DNA from: Rhodocollybia butyracea | Taxonomy: Eukaryota; Basidiomycota; Agaricomycetes; Agaricales; Omphalotaceae | Assembly: GCA_015501585.1 (NCBI GenBank) | Contig: JADNRY010000050.1 | Coordinates: 248,001 to 312,000 of the forward strand | Direction: 5' to 3' | DNA length: 64,000 nt | In this document: in pieces, positions 54,155 to 64,000 of the stretch | How the letters are laid out: every line of letters begins with the position of its first letter | How positions within the stretch are numbered: the stretch's first letter is position 1 | Translations under genes and position numbers: made by a program | Notes under the pieces: generated by a model | The model's database searches: none | What the model was told of the DNA's origin: nothing | The model's input: only the letters and a program-made list of their open reading frames with translations

Positions 54155-54834
54155 CCTCGCTTTCTCTTCTTGCTCCTCATATTCTCCACTCTTGATGAGT
54201 CTATGTGATGGGATATGGCCGCATGCACTACGGCGGACTGGCTCTGGTGGTTGTATGGTGTTCTGCAGTTGGGTGCTGCACCAAGGTTATCAGGTTCGGC
54301 AGGTTTGAGTGGTTCACTGTGCATCCATGGTGTGTCCACATTTGGCATAGCTGCGGGTGTTGTATCAGGGTTAAGCTTAGACACAGGGTCGATTGGGTCC
54401 AATTGTTTGATTATCTCGTTATCTTCAATTACATCTTGATCACCCTGAGCTGTTGGCATATGTGTATGGTGTGGTGTCCCTTCCTCAAAAACCACATCAT
54501 GACTTTCTTCGATGGTTTTCATTTCTGGAACCCAGATCCTGTACCCCTGTCTTCCCAGATATCCCAGTAGTCTGCCTTTGACCGCTTGCCTTCAAAGCTT
54601 CCCGTCAGTTCTTTGTGGTAATGTCGCCCAGCAATTGCACCCAAAGGGCCTCAGGTGTGATATGTCCTGTCTCTTGCTTGTCCATTGCTCAACAGGTACA
54701 AGGTCTGGGTATCTTGCTGATGGGACAAAATTATCCATGTAAATGAACATCGCCGACGCTTCGCCTCAGAAGTAATATGGAAAGCCTGAACCCTCAAGCA
54801 ATGTGTGTGTCCCCTCCATTACAGTCCTGAACGC

Positions 54835-55509
54835 TCACTCAGCCACTCTATTTGCCGCAGATGAATCGTGTGGTACCTTCTCGATAAGGATGCCATTTTC
54901 AGTGCAGTATTCATCTACTGCTCCATTATTCAACTCTCCACCGCCATCTATGCATATGGTTCTCAGCTTCTTCCCTGTCTGCTTCTCCGCCATAATGCGG
55001 TACTCGTGTAGGCACTTCAACCCCGTCTCCTTGCATTTATTATTCAAGTAGAACGGTAAATGGAACGATGACTTCCTGTCCATGCAGAGCAGAAGGTAGC
55101 TGCATCCTCCTCTGGTTTGTGTTCTCGCTGGCCTGAACATGTCAATGTGTACGCGCTCAAGTACCTTGGTCTCAAGCATGAGTACCTCATCAAAGGGCTG
55201 TCTCTTTGCCTTCCCATATAGGCAATCTTTGCACATCCCCTCCACCTTGCTTTTTATAATATTCAGACTGTCAACAAGATTCCAACTGGTCATGCACTGT
55301 AGTATGTGCTGGATTGCAATGTGGCCTAGCCGTCTATGCCAAGTAAGTAAGTTGGCTGGTTTATCTCTTGCACGCGAGTAGTTGATGTTTACACTCCCTG
55401 ACTCTAGGAACTCCACCTCATACATCTTTGCTTTGCTGTGCCCCTGTATAATGACCTCCCCTTTGGGCGACTTTACAGTCATTATGCCACCTCCCCACTC
55501 TCCTCTCAT
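54835..55509 (-). pseudogene. copia GAG-pre-integrase and integrase core
   Basis: 224-codon open frame with the pre-integrase motif 'LLTWHRRLGHIAIQHI' and zinc-binding 'CKDCLYGKAKRQPF', then integrase 'HIDMFRPARTQTRGGCSYLL' and 'ICIDGGGELNN', ending 'SSAANRVAE'. The first two acidic residues and the Glu of the DDE triad are visible. The frame breaks beyond this point. Confidence 0.82.
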
Positions 55510-56809
55510 TCCTTTGTGGTCTAATGTTGAGAGTGATATCAGGTTGTGTGTGAATGATGGAGTGTGTTTTTACGCCCTGGAGTTTTATGGTCCTTTCGTT
55601 CTCGCCTATGCGCATGACAAATTGTACTGTCCCAACTCCTTGTATTTCAAATCTCCCGATGTCGCCCAATATGGCGCTATTGCCTCTCTGCCCTTGTACC
55701 TCAGTATACTCAATAAAGTCTGATTTGTGCACCCAACGGTGCTCTGACATGCCGGAGTCAAGAAAAGTTTGTGTTATAGGAGCGGGAGGTGAGTATAGGG
55801 ACATAGTTCCCTTGCAGACAGTACAATCTTTAGAGCTGACAATTGTATAACTAAGTATGTCTTTATCTACATCCATGCTCTCCCCCTTTCGCTGACCTGT
55901 GACCTTTAGAACAGGATTATACAGTCTAGCCTCAGAGTCAGTGATTGGTTCAAGCTCTTGGATGGATTTAGACATACTCAAGGGGTTCATGGCATTTGCC
56001 AATAGGACGTAGGTAGCCATAGGTGTGCTGGCATCAGACTTGGTGTCCTCCATTGCTACTACTTTCGCATTCAGTTCGGTCTTTCCCTTGTTTGACTGTC
56101 CCTGTTTCGGTCCTTGGCCTTCCATACCGCCGCCTTTCACCCAGCATTTCCTAGCCATGTGTCCAGGCTTTCCACAGCTGTGGCAGGTGAATGTGGGCCT
56201 GTCTCCAGTGCGCTGTTGGTAGTTACCCTGAGGATGGGTGGCCATGAATGCCTTGACCTTCTTGGTCTCTCATTCCTCCTCCAATCTCTCCTCTTCCTTC
56301 TGAAGCCAGAGAGTATGAAGGTATGTGAACATGTCTGCACTGGACGTTCCTGGACAATGCAGACATCTCGCTTCCAGTCGCTAGGCATGGATGAGATAAG
56401 AATGAGACAGAACTGTGCGTTGGGAATACTCCCTCCTAGGTCATGGACCTTTTTCAGGAGGTTTCGCATCTTCTTTTTTGTGGGCTTCCATGGTCTGTTT
56501 GAGCGGGTCGAATCTCTCAGAACAGAGAGCTGTATCTGCAAAGTGGATATGTTGTTCATCTTTCTTCTCGAACTGCTTAATGAGGTTCTTCCAGATTTTG
56601 GAGGCCCTCTTTGTCTCATCAATTCCAAGGCTGGTGGGGTCAACCACATTTGACACAATTGCTCCAGCAACAAGCCTGTCACGGGCTTCCCACTCCTTGT
56701 ACTGGGGAACTGGGCTGAACAGTGGCGTCTGCTGCGGTGTGTAGATTGGTCCAGGGTAGGTAGCCACAGGGGTTGGTCTAGCGATAGTCCCATCGAGATA
56801 GCCCGTCAA
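55418..56809 (-). pseudogene. copia gag, zinc knuckle and protease region
   Basis: The gag-2-like N-terminal part (56441-56809: 'YKEWEARDRLVAGAIVSNVV', 'KRASKIWKNLIKQFEKKDE') shifts frame into 56137-56793 near 56460. A CCHC knuckle CHSCGKPGHMARKC lies at about 56140-56185 in the 55418-56245 frame. The protease motif reads LDSGMSEH near 55730-55760, where LDSGASEH is usual. Confidence 0.78.
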
Positions 56810-57002
56810 GCCTTTTGATTGGATAGCAAATAAAATTTCTCTTTTGAATGGCCTCCAGTTTTCTTGGCCAACGAGCTGTTTCTCGTCTGGGAGTCTTGGT
56901 ATGTTTAGTAGATTTCCTGACTACATTTTCGCACTGGACAATATACTTTTGATAATATGTTTTTCTCGATATTTGCGCTGTTAGAGCCCGAGTCTCATAA
57001 TC

Positions 57003-57279
57003 TGTTAAGGTAAGTTCAACTCAGTTGTTAGGAAAGCAACTATATTATATACCTGTTAAGGTAAGTTCAACTGTATGTATGTCAGTAAGTGGATAAACTA
57101 AATATAAAGAAAATGGTCTCACCTCAGTTGTTAGGAAAGCAACTGAGGGAGTCGTATATGCCACTCTACGTGACTAAGTACCAGCTGTATAGTATAAAGT
57201 AAGCACATATACAGAATAGGGATGGTCAAAGCTGCGTATATTAGTCCCAATATGTATATGTATGGAGTAAGCTCTAACA
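57003..57279 (-). repeat. 5' LTR of copia element
   Basis: 277 bp; partner of 52193-52472. TSD CTTAC follows at 57280-57284. Confidence 0.9.
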
Positions 57280-57284
57280 CTTAC

Positions 57285-57844
57285 ATATATGCATTCAATT
57301 ACCTAGGACACTAGCTAGATTAACCACCAAGTTTAAAATGACGCAACAGTTCCTCAACAGCAAGCAATGAGTACAACAATAAGTCTGGCACATGATGGGA
57401 TGCAACTCATAAATGTCTCAGTGGAGTGCATCTCGAGAGCAAAACTAAGGGTGATGATACATCAAGAAGTCTGATGTACATTGGGATATAACTGATACAT
57501 GAGAGTGAAGAATGCAAGCATAAAACATTTCAAGAGCAACAGAGTCCAATACTAAGCTGGGGCAGTAGCATGATCGGGAGCAGTGTTGGAGGTGGCTTGC
57601 TACATGCTGTATCTGCTGAAATTTCCATGCAGCACAATTTATTGACGTGGTTGAGGCAAGGTTGAGGGAGGAGCGCTTGGGCCATTCTGTGTTCCTTCAA
57701 TGACGGCACTATACTCCCTCTATCAGAGGATGTTCTTCTGGTGAGTTCTTCCCCAGATTTGTCCAGACAATTCTCTGGGTGTTCTCCAGGAGTCTCCAGG
57801 CTTATTGTCACCAGCCTGGACCCATCCTCTGGGCCTCTCACTTC
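57285..57844. other. Non-coding flank
   Basis: No gene recognised; overlapping ORFs at 57530-57841 and 57741-58094 have no motifs. Confidence 0.4.
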
Positions 57845-58173
57845 ACTTCAGTCACCCCTTTCAATCTCCCAACTTAGGGCCAATTTTTCATCAAATATTG
57901 ACCCCCTGGGGCAGGCAGTACGGGCATTTACCGACCTTGGTATTACCGGATTGGTAGTACCACGGTCTGGTACCTGGGCCCTGGGTCCTGGTCTGGTACT
58001 ACCACCTCGGTACTACCGGATTGAAATTTTCAAATCTCTTTTCTGGAGCCCAGAGCCATCCCCTTCAACCCCTACCAGTCATCCCTTGCACTAGACTATG
58101 CATTGGGCATTGTTTGCCTGCTAAATAGGCTCACAGCCTGATCATTATCTGACTGCTACATGATGATTCCTGC
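57845..58173 (+). repeat. Left arm of a 2.1-kb foldback region
   Basis: About 330 bp found again inverted at 59685-59997. It contains several GGTAGTACC / GGTACTACC words in an imperfect palindrome (57950-58020). Confidence 0.75.
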
Positions 58174-59014
58174 TGCCAGATTAAATTTTTGTGATGCACT
58201 AGCAGACTGGGTATAAACAGTAGGGTGTTATCATAGTCAACATTGGCAAGTATTTGGTGTAATTTGGTGTACTTAATTGTGAGGTCTAGCTTCCAAGTGG
58301 AAGTAAGATCAGGTAATGGGGTCAAATAAGGTAATTTGTTCAATAAGGTCCTTTAAGTACCTTAAAGGTAGGTTAAGGTAGTTTCAATACATAAGGTAGC
58401 TGTAAGGTAGCGGAGTTTAAATAAGGTAAGGTAAATTGTCACCCACCCTACATAACATATGTGTATGTAAATTAATTTGTATATAGGTAATAGCTTGAAC
58501 ATTATCTGAGGTTATTGGAATTTGAAAGTACATGTATAGGCTATCACTACTAGAGTTGTGCAGAAGACACCCAGCCTTTGTTCCTGTCCAATGTTCACAA
58601 TGGCATCCACTCCTTGATGCAGGTCATGCTGTTGGAACCACTGAACCGAGACAGTAATATTATACCCAGGTCTTCCAAGACTGGTAGTACCAAACTCGGT
58701 AGTACCAAAATTGGTAGTACCAAACTCGGCAGTACCAAGCTCGGTAATACCAAGCTCTTGGGAGTAGCAAACTTAACATTAGCATGGATTCATGGTCCCA
58801 AACCAGATTCATTTATTTAGCACTCAAGTTAATAAATATTAGTAATTGACAAAACGTCCATAACATGTTGGCAGACCGGTAGTACAAGACCCAGTAGTGC
58901 CAAGACTTCATATTACAGAGCTATTAGAATCCAAAAACAGTTGTAATAGTTATTTATTCAGTAATAATACTGTACAGATAACATCCACAAAGCCCTACAT
59001 ACACCATTCCTATT
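58174..59014. other. Foldback spacer, left part, with 15-bp tandem repeat
   Basis: Non-coding. At 58682-58758 five units of GGTAGTACCAAACTC-type sequence are in tandem. AAGGTA-rich low-complexity DNA lies at 58345-58440. Confidence 0.6.
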
Positions 59015-59194
59015 TATTTAACTTCAGCTTGACTGAAGTAGGCATGTAACATTCATAGACCAAAGTGAAATTCCTTCTTCCATGGTTTGGTAACAATGAG
59101 ACTTTGGTTTTAATTAGTTAACTTTGAATAAAAGGTATCCTTCCCAGCTCAAGTTCCAACTATCAGGGGAGACCTACTTCAAAGAACAATAAGA
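59015..59194 (-). mobile_element. MITE with palindromic TIRs, copy 2 (diverged)
   Basis: Inverted relative of 33393-33614. It shares ACTTCAGTCA.GCTGAAGT-type ends, GAATGTTAC, ACC.AACCATG.AAGAAGG and ATTGTTCT in matching order. Shorter, because one arm has lost its inner palindrome. Confidence 0.6.
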
Positions 59195-59684
59195 GGGGTC
59201 ATAGAAAGAGCATACAGCACTGTCTTTCTACCCACCCATCTTGCAATATTTATTATGTATTGTTATAGAAACATTTAAAACCTGTAAATAAATGTACTAT
59301 ATGTACACAGTCATAGTGTTGGAGTGAATTAAAGAAGGTGTCGAATAAGCTCAACGTTCACTCCGGTCTAATAGCAAGAAGCCCTAGCAAACGCGCAGGG
59401 GAAAATCATACTGTAAGCTACCTTAAATAGACTACAGCTACGGAGAAATATACGGAGTAATATACATAAAACATAAAGTAAAACACAAGGATAAATAGAT
59501 AAATATCCCGCATGGTGTGCACTCCGGGGGAAAACAAACAACCGACACCACAAGAGAAACTTCGGCAAGCAAATCAATTGCTTAGCTGATTCCATCGTCT
59601 CCAACACATAGAAGAGAAGGGCAACCAAGGTTTCAGGTTATCAATCTGTTGCAGAAAAAATATCCTGGCGGTGGTGGGCTCTGG
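59195..59684. other. Foldback spacer, right part
   Basis: Non-coding; the 86-codon minus ORF at 59368-59628 has no recognisable motif. Confidence 0.4.
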
Positions 59685-59997
59685 CTGCAGGCAGCAGGAA
59701 TCATGCAACCATCAGTGATCAAGCTGTGAGCCTATTTGGCACGCAAATGATGTGGCATGCCCAATGAATAGTCTAGTTTAAGGGATGACTGGTAGGGTTG
59801 AAGGGGATGGCTCTGGGCTCCAGAAAAGAGATTTGAAAAATTCAATCCGGTAGTACCAAGGTGGTAGTACCAGACCAGGACCCCTGGCACGTGGCCTTGT
59901 AGTACCAAGGTCGGTAAATGCCCGGTACTGCTGCTCCAGGAGGTCAATATTTGATGAAAAATTGGCCCTAAGTTGGGGCATTGAAAGGGGTGCCTGA
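59685..59997 (-). repeat. Right arm of the 2.1-kb foldback region
   Basis: Inverted copy of 57845-58173; shared words include GGCCCTAAGTTGG, TCAATATTTGATGAAAAATT and GGGCTCCAGAAAAGAGATTT. It has a few small deletions relative to the left arm. Confidence 0.75.
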
Positions 59998-61749
59998 AGT
60001 GCTCACTTGGACATTTTACGAGTCCTGAATGAAATGAAGGCTCGTCCTTATGGCGGGTTTTGCATGGGAATTTGTCCCAATTAAGCCTGATTTCGTCCTA
60101 ATCGGGTTGACCCAAAAACGATTTCATTTCGATATATTTGGAGCGTCAAAGCGTGCGTCACGTGCTTCACAGTACAAATCAATTTTTTCTTTCATTCAAA
60201 TTCATTGCCTTTGGCTTAGCTTCTGTTGTTAATCCGTTAAAATCTCGTCAATTGACCACTTTGCTGAAAACCTGTTTCTTTCATTCTGTTTGTTGACCAG
60301 AAACTGTGGATTTACAGGCTTGTTTTGGTGGTGTCAAGACTCAAAGTAGGTCTACTGCTTGTGTGTAATTCTTCTTCTACGAGTATTTCAATTTTCTATT
60401 GTCACTCAATTTGTACAAGTTGAACAAGGCTCTGATGAAGAGGAAAAGTCACTTGCTTCCTATCTTGTCCCATTCAGACACCACTTATAAGAAGTTATAG
60501 CACAATTTCTCATTTGCACACTGTGATTGATGACTCAACCTCTCAATATTCTCGATGTTTGAGCTTCAAGTTTCAACCTTTCGACATTTAACATCAAGGG
60601 TACAGGAAAGCTGAGCTGTATGCTCTTATCTTTCACTCGCCAATCACATCTCATAGTGTTTTAGGCAATGTATAAAAGGCAATGTATAAAAGACTTCAAC
60701 AAAAAGCAGTGTTGTGCTGACAATACAAAAACCTTTGAAGTGCAAGAAAGTCAAGTCTGCAAACCCAAACTCAAGTAACATAAAAGAATCTAAGTATCAA
60801 TGTTGAACGTTGAACATTGATGTCCCAAGCCCTTCTGTCTCACTCACATTCTCCAATGGATCCGACTCCATTTCATATCTTTTAAGTTTTCACCAGATAC
60901 TGCTCAAGCTCAAGCCTTGACTTTGTCCACTATTATATCAACATTTCAGCTCAATGCATGCCTGTGGACTCCAAAGGTAGTTTTTGCTTGTCTTGTTGAA
61001 TTCTAATGAAACATTTCTGCGCTTGTAAAATGGCAATAATAAAACATCAGGACTCGTACCTGCCATGCACTTAGCGCGATGGCCCACACTCACAAGTGAA
61101 GTTGTAGCATATTTATCCACAGTAGAGTGACAAACTGACTTCTCTCTATCCTAACTCTGCCAGGTATGTTCTCATATCATGCATATCATCTGTTTGACAA
61201 TATTCCTTACAGTTTCTTGATTATTGCTCTGCCAGTAATTATCATAGCAGCTCTTTAAGTTGTGTCTAGGAGTCCCACTTATAGTTTTTCAACCAATTCC
61301 TGCTTCCTATTCCTATTTTCTATCTACTCCTGTACTCTTGTTTCTTTGCACCTTGCTCAATAAATCCCAGCGTCACCTCCTCAACACGGCTGCTTTTTCA
61401 ACTAATCACACAGTGATTTTTCTTGAATAGTGCCCACAGCTGGTTAGCAATCCATAACAGGGGCCAAGTTTCTCTTTGGAACTGTGAGAAGTACTGGAAT
61501 TTGTTCACTCCCTGTGCACATGACGCGAACATGACTTTATCATCTGTTGGATCATATCATTTATCTGCACTCAAACATTGCTCAAACGAAGTCAATCAAT
61601 CGCTAGTGAAAGATAATGAAAGTTAATGATCAGTTAAGCATAGTCAGTAGCAGAAATAAGAGTAAGCAAGTACTAGATTAACAGCAAATAATATAAGGTG
61701 AACAAAAGATGAAGGGGCAAGATGTGACCCCAAGTACATTTGCCTTGTA
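59998..61749. other. Intergenic, no gene recognised
   Basis: Short ORFs only. A local tandem GGCAATGTATAAAA x2 (60665-60692) might act as TATA boxes, but no downstream gene supports this. Confidence 0.4.
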
Positions 61750-63045
61750 GTCGGGGATTGCTGCGCAGCAGCGTTAAGGATAAATAATGACATTCGCGTG
61801 AAATTTTTTTTTTGTGTGAATTTTTGAAAATCCTAAAAAGGCGCTTCAGCGCTTGGCGCTCTCAGACTATCTTTCTCTCCATGGGCAATCGTCATATTCC
61901 CTCTGAACTGAAGGATATTGCACTCGAACTTTGGGAAATAGGCTGGGACCTCAGTGATATAACATACATCTTCCATGTCTCTCGTCGCAGCCTGTATCGC
62001 TGGCGCAACTTCTAGATGCCTTTGGCTCTACTAAGCCACAACCTACTGCACTTCGTGGACGTCCTCGGCTGTTGGTCTTGCAATAATGGAAGTTATACAC
62101 GAAGTATTCCGGCAGAGCCCTGATACCTATCTGGAAGAACTACAGTGGTTTCTTGCAGCTCAACATGACTTTTACATCTCAATTTCAACTCTACACCTTA
62201 CACTGGAACGTGTTGGCCTCACAAGACGCATGCTGAAGAGGATAGCTATTGAATGGGATGAAAGATTGAGGAGCGGGCATTAATGGAGAGCGGGCATTCA
62301 AAATCCTGAAAACTTTTCTGTACTGGTACGTTGTCGCTAATGATTGCCACAGTTTTGTCCTCACTAAAATTCATAGGATGCGAATTTGTCACTATCAATG
62401 AATCTAGCAAGGATGAACGTACACTTCGACGACGGTATGGACGAGGATTCAAAGGCCAAGATATTATCCATCCCGATGTATTTGTGCGTGGCGAAAGATA
62501 TACACTCATTGCAGGAATTTCAATGAAAGGATACATGGCTACACGAGTTATTCCTGGATCCTGTGATAGCTTTGAGTTTTTTGACTTCATCGTTGAGGAT
62601 ATTGTGAGTTGTATGGCGCATACCTTGCTTGATTGATGCTTACTTTCATCTAGCTGCCGCAGATGAACCGTTATCCAGACACGCACAGTGTTTTAGTGAT
62701 GGATAACTGCCGCATTCACCACAACGACATGTTGCTTGACATCTGTAACGAGCAAGGTATGATTCTTCTATTTGTATTTGATCTTTTTTACCAAGTTCTT
62801 TCAAGGCGTTATGTTGTTGTATCTTCCACCGTACTCACCTGATCTCAATCCCATCGAGGAGTCATTCAGCACATGGAAGGCCTACTTGCGTCGCCATGGA
62901 GCTATGATTCGCAATCATGAAGATCCTATTCAAGTTCTGCTGGACTCTTGTGGCTGCGTTACTGAAGAAATGGCAACGCGGGTGGTTTGCACATGCGGGT
63001 TATCTGTTTTAGCTACATGATCAAGAATCTGCACTATAACGACTG
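61750..63045 (+). mobile_element. Tc1/mariner-type transposon (degenerate)
   Basis: About 1.3 kb holding a transposase remnant. Possible ends: TAGTCGGGGATTGC on the left and, inverted, TACAGTCGTTATAGTGC on the right, each next to TA. The end match is short, so the limits are tentative. Confidence 0.4.
61883..63020 (+). pseudogene. DDE transposase (Tc1/mariner, IS630-like)
   Basis: Starts MGNRHIPSELKDIALELWEI with a helix-turn-helix ('ITYIFHVSRRSLYRWR'). Then, with frame changes near 62011 and 62083, 'MEVIHEVFRQSPDTYLEELQ', 'LERVGLTRRMLKRIAIEWDE', a small tandem insertion near 62270-62300, and 'CEFVTINESSKDERTLRRRY', 'VFVRGERYTLIAGISMKGYM'. Two introns are plausible (GTGAGT.. at about 62603-62653 and GTATGA.. 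at about 62757-62807), joining 'FFDFIVEDI', 'MNRYPDTHSVLVMDNCRIHH' and '[20 protein letters not shown]'. The first catalytic Asp (VDES in relatives) is Asn here (INES). Frameshifts and this change make it inactive. Confidence 0.75.
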
Positions 63046-63144
63046 TAAAATAGTTGATAATGTATACAATGGGATTTGAACGTGATGCAAAGCTGGACAA
63101 ACGAATAGCACAACAAGTTTTCAGAAAACATCGTGATAGCAATC

Positions 63145-64000
63145 TCACAAGATGAGATAAATGCAAAGAAGACACAGAAAAGGGATATAGCGATAGTAAC
63201 GTAACAGGAAATCAAGCCACAAACCATTCCTGACATCACGAAGGAACCGCGCATGAGTATCAAGTATCTCCGTTGACCCAATAACCGAAAAATTAGCCCC
63301 TTCCCAGTGACGTTCTTGAAGCTTCGTAACATGCGGCGAACCTGGTTTGTATCCCAAACGTTCGAGCTGAGATATCACGGTTGCAGACAGATTGTAACGA
63401 GCACCGAAATCATCAAGCGATACAGTGGGAATAGCAAGTTGTGCTGCAGGGGAAGAAGGAGCTGAATGCGGAATTGACACCGTTGGTGTGCACACCGCCA
63501 CTGGCATAGGGAGAGGTGCAGTCGAAGGCAAAGCAAGTGCAGCTCCACGCATTTGAGCTTGCATCATGAACTGCATCTGGTGCATCTGCTGCTGACTCTG
63601 CATCGATTGAGCCATTATGAATTCCATGAAACCTGGTGCGGCTGATGGAATGGGAGCAACTGCAGGAACGGTAGCAACCGAAGGAACGGGAGCGGCTGAA
63701 GGAACAGGTATGGCTGATGTAACGTTTGAGGAATGGGAGACCAACGGTGGAAGTTTGCGTCGGTTGTAGTCGAAAAAAGCTGTGTTCGGAGGCTTGGTAA
63801 TGCTCGCAAATTCTTGGCTCTGCATTCTCGAAGTCAATACAAGACAATGAAGTAAAAAAAAATGTACAATCTTCGATGCCCAATTCGCGATTGCAAGCAA
63901 ATCAAGTTCCCAGTATCCACCACACGGCCCCTTGAACATATGCTTGTTGGGAAATAGATCCGGGTAATTGTCGATTTTGTACTTGTTTTCGAGTACCTCA
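63145..64000 (-). CDS. Protein with SAM-like C-terminal domain (5' end beyond window)
   Basis: Minus-strand frame open from the window edge to the stop at 63145. Near the edge it reads 'KYKIDNYPDLFPNK', then 'CGGYWELDLLAIANWASKI'. A likely intron (GTACAT..GCAG, about 63880-63826) leads to 'SQEFASITKPPNTAFFDYNR', a Pro/Ala/Val-rich linker, a Met/Gln-rich helix ('MQSQQQMHQMQFMMQAQM') and a C-terminal domain 'SLDDFGARYNLSATVISQLE', 'RLGYKPGSPHVTKL', 'ARFLRDVRNGLWLDF'. This domain organisation is common in uncharacterised Agaricomycete proteins; a protein-protein interaction or DNA-related role is possible but unproven. The frame is intact as far as seen. Confidence 0.6.
   Translation of the reverse strand, partial: EVLENKYKIDNYPDLFPNKHMFKGPCGGYWELDLLAIANWASKIVHFFLLHCLVLTSRMQSQEFASITKPPNTAFFDYNRRKLPPLVSHSSNVTSAIPVPSAAPVPSVATVPAVAPIPSAAPGFMEFIMAQSMQSQQQMHQMQFMMQAQMRGAALALPSTAPLPMPVAVCTPTVSIPHSAPSSPAAQLAIPTVSLDDFGARYNLSATVISQLERLGYKPGSPHVTKLQERHWEGANFSVIGSTEILDTHARFLRDVRNGLWLDFLLRYYRYIPFLCLLCIYLIL

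Larger units (their letters stand above)
52193..57279 (-). mobile_element. Ty1/copia LTR retrotransposon (dead copy)
   Basis: LTRs at 52193-52472 and 57003-57279 (about 280 bp, nearly identical, ends TGTTA..TAACA), with 5-bp TSD CTTAC. On the minus strand the order is gag, zinc knuckle, protease, GAG-pre-integrase, integrase, reverse transcriptase, RNase H, which is the copia order. A polypurine tract (AGTAGGGGGGG) abuts the 3' LTR. Next to the 5' LTR is a primer site, TTATGAGACTCGGGCTC (56984-57000 inverted), whose TTATGAG end pairs with a methionine-tRNA anticodon loop. Stops, frameshifts and a changed RT active site show it is inactive, though the LTRs' similarity suggests a fairly recent insertion. 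Confidence 0.9.

Overview
This window is nuclear DNA from a filamentous basidiomycete, most likely an Agaricomycete. The evidence is: genes with several short introns (about 41-82 nt, GT..AG, several with CTAAC-like branch points); gene families typical of mushroom-forming fungi (F-box proteins with an 'LSPIRRLP' F-box, NACHT-ankyrin STAND proteins, MYND-finger proteins, a multi-pass membrane family, a family with an SAM-like C-terminal domain); and many LTR retrotransposons, MITE-like elements and tRNA-derived repeats. The genus cannot be read from the sequence.

Layout. 1-2.9 kb is repeat-rich non-coding DNA: a foldback element holding a tRNA-like sequence, a G-rich minisatellite and direct repeats. 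2.9-7.0 kb holds an F-box gene, a decayed Bin3-type RNA methyltransferase and a damaged tRNA-Gly. The same three units recur in the same order at 21.2-24.8 kb, where the tRNA-Gly(TCC) is intact, so this is an old segmental duplication. Between the copies lie a gag-only LTR retrotransposon (8.29-12.58 kb, TSD GTATG) and a large minus-strand NACHT-ankyrin gene (14.7-20.7 kb) with a well-preserved NACHT module and about 39 ankyrin repeats, broken by about nine single-base frameshifts.

24.8-35.4 kb holds tRNA-Glu-like copies, a near-perfect 80-bp palindrome, three MITE-like elements (Tc1/mariner-like, hAT-like, and one with palindromic TIRs), a SINE-like repeat with a microsatellite tail, and a multi-exon gene that appears to fuse an uncharacterised Agaricomycete domain to a GNAT acetyltransferase. 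35.5-50.5 kb is the most gene-rich part: a decayed secreted CBM19-like protein, an acidic/Lys-Gly repeat protein, a tandem pair of intact four-exon genes with a degenerate cystathionine gamma-synthase-like fold lacking the PLP lysine motif, a decayed multi-pass membrane gene, and a three-exon MYND zinc-finger gene. 50.5-64 kb is again mobile DNA: a solo LTR (TSD TTAGA), a dead Ty1/copia element (TSD CTTAC, YVDD changed to YGDN), a 2.1-kb foldback region, a broken Tc1/mariner transposase, and a gene with a SAM-like C-terminal domain running off the window edge.

No operon or biosynthetic cluster is evident. The biological themes are F-box and STAND (NLR-like) repertoires, pseudoenzymes, and heavy transposon turnover. 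The most unusual items are the pseudoenzyme pair, the NACHT-ankyrin gene whose frameshifts often fall in runs of identical bases, and the GNAT fusion.
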